This document shows, in pieces, positions 63,349-64,000 of a stretch of 64,000 nucleotides of DNA. Where the stretch lies: positions 186,001 through 250,000 of the forward strand of contig NZ_CP054024.1 in the NCBI RefSeq assembly GCF_005862305.2, in the 5' to 3' direction. The translations under genes and the position numbers were made by a program. The DNA is from Rhizobium indicum. Lineage in GTDB: Bacteria > Pseudomonadota > Alphaproteobacteria > Rhizobiales > Rhizobiaceae. The first letter of the stretch is position 1. The number at the start of each line of letters is the position of its first letter. The notes under the pieces were generated by a model. The model made no database searches. It saw nothing but the letters and a program-made list of their open reading frames with translations, and was not told the DNA's origin.

Positions 63349-63692
63349 TCCCGGTTCCGAGTGGTGTGAAGGTCTGGCTGGCGACCGGTCACACGGACAT
63401 GCGCAAAGGCTTCCAAGGTCTGTCGCTGATGGTGCAGGAGACGCTGAAGCGCGATCCGATGTGCGGACATCTGTTCGTGTTCCGGGGGCGCGGTGGAGGT
63501 CTGATCAAGGTGATCTGGCATGACGGACAAGGAGCCTGTCTGTTCACGAAGAAGCTGGAGCGCGGCCGCTTCATCTGACCGTCAGCCGCTGACGGCACGG
63601 TGGTGATCACACCGGCCCAGCTCGGTTATCTCCTCGAAGGCATAGACTGGCGGATGCCGCAAAAGACCTGGCGGCCAACATCGGCAGGATGA
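63345..63692 (+). pseudogene. IS66 TnpB with nonsense codon
   Basis: MIPVPSGVKVWLATGHTDMR, KGFQGLSLMVQETLKRD and FRGRGGGLIKVIWHDGQGAC are typical IS66 TnpB. After ERGRFI a TGA at 63576-63578 replaces the usual Trp (TGG); the frame then continues PSAADGTVVITPAQLGYLLE and DWRMPQKTWRP to 63692. A single G-to-A change thus disabled it. Confidence 0.85.
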
Positions 63693-63737
63693 GCAAAAGA
63701 ACTGGAATGGCGGACTCGAATATGATTCCATCCTGCC

Positions 63738-63830
63738 ATGAGCGACGCGACTGATGAGCTTCCGGACGACCTTGCCAGTGCGCTTGCACTGCTGGCCGAG
63801 CGACTTTTCAGTGCGATCACAAAAGCATGA
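63738..63830 (+). pseudogene. IS66 TnpC N-terminal fragment
   Basis: MSDATDELPDDLASALALLA then ERLFSAITKA and stop: the start of an IS66 TnpC transposase, truncated after about 22 true residues. The remaining 170 bp to the window end show no gene. Confidence 0.65.
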
Positions 63831-64000
63831 CTTCCGAGGCGTTAATCTTGAGCCAGATGGAAGCTGGGATGATTCCACGAGCGGCTCCTCGCCTCAGATG
63901 CCGGGCAATTCCGGCGCGCTAGTCTCGTTTTGTTGTCTCCTGTTCCCGGCATCTAGCCGAAGTCAGGAAATTGCACCTATCCTGGCTGTCCAGATTTCCC

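Overview
The window looks like part of a symbiotic plasmid (or symbiosis island) of a Rhizobium in the R. leguminosarum group. The evidence is the full nodABCIJX / nodD / nodFEL / nodMN set, nodO, a displaced nodT, the rhiI-rhiABC-rhiR quorum-sensing locus, and fixABCX-nifA-nifB-fdxN-nifT. nodO, rhiABC and a nodX-like gene together recall biovar viciae (pea/vetch) plasmids; that host assignment is inference. nifHDK is not in the window.

Layout. 1-8.9 kb (mostly minus strand): an operon of a split ThDP enzyme (two genes), an iron-type alcohol dehydrogenase, a propionate/acetate CoA-transferase, a phasin, an AMP-forming acetyl-CoA synthetase and an adenylate kinase. 9.6-12.7 kb: an orphan RepA-like protein with a ruined nucleotide site, an IS481 relic and a c-type cytochrome-like protein. 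12.9-18.3 kb (minus): a second operon starting with the same split ThDP enzyme and a near-identical dehydrogenase, followed by the class III polyhydroxyalkanoate synthase genes phaE and phaC. The two operons read together as one scheme: make a hydroxy-acid, activate it to a CoA ester, polymerise it and coat the granule. Both carry the same palindromic operator over the promoter.

18.3-23.8 kb is the most unusual part. A nifH-type promoter with a perfect NifA site (TGT-N10-ACA) stands before a patchwork of nifH leader, CoA-transferase and phaC fragments. Then come a truncated and a complete Nif11-type leader peptide gene, a strong hairpin, a PoyD-like radical SAM epimerase and a PoyC-like B12-radical SAM C-methyltransferase. 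This is a proteusin-like peptide natural-product cluster apparently wired to nitrogen-fixation control. It runs directly into fixABCX; the fixA NifA site lies inside the last codons of the methyltransferase.

23.8-32.4 kb: fixABCX, nifA, nifB, fdxN, nifT and an unknown gene, with clear sigma-54/NifA sites before fixA and nifB. 32.6-47.2 kb: Nod-factor genes with four nod boxes (before nodA, nodF, nodM and, degenerate, nodO). 47.2-49.2 kb: relics of an SfnB-type monooxygenase, a nickel permease and PEP mutase, then an outer-membrane beta-barrel protein. 49.7-53.8 kb: rhiR, rhiCBA and rhiI with two palindromic GAGTA-N4-TACTC boxes. 54.0-55.9 kb: a 52-residue peptide, a hairpin and an asparagine-synthetase-like enzyme, a second possible peptide-modification locus. 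55.9-64 kb: IS3 relic, nodT, a GntR regulator, a broken gene, an IS630 element and a decayed IS66 element.

Recurrent short copies of the nifH leader fused to the CoA-transferase 5' end (about 5.6, 17.8, 18.4 and 19.4 kb, plus a CoA-transferase-only piece at 12.8 kb) and a 1.2 kb direct duplication of the dehydrogenase show that recombination between repeats has shuffled promoters and genes in the first 20 kb.
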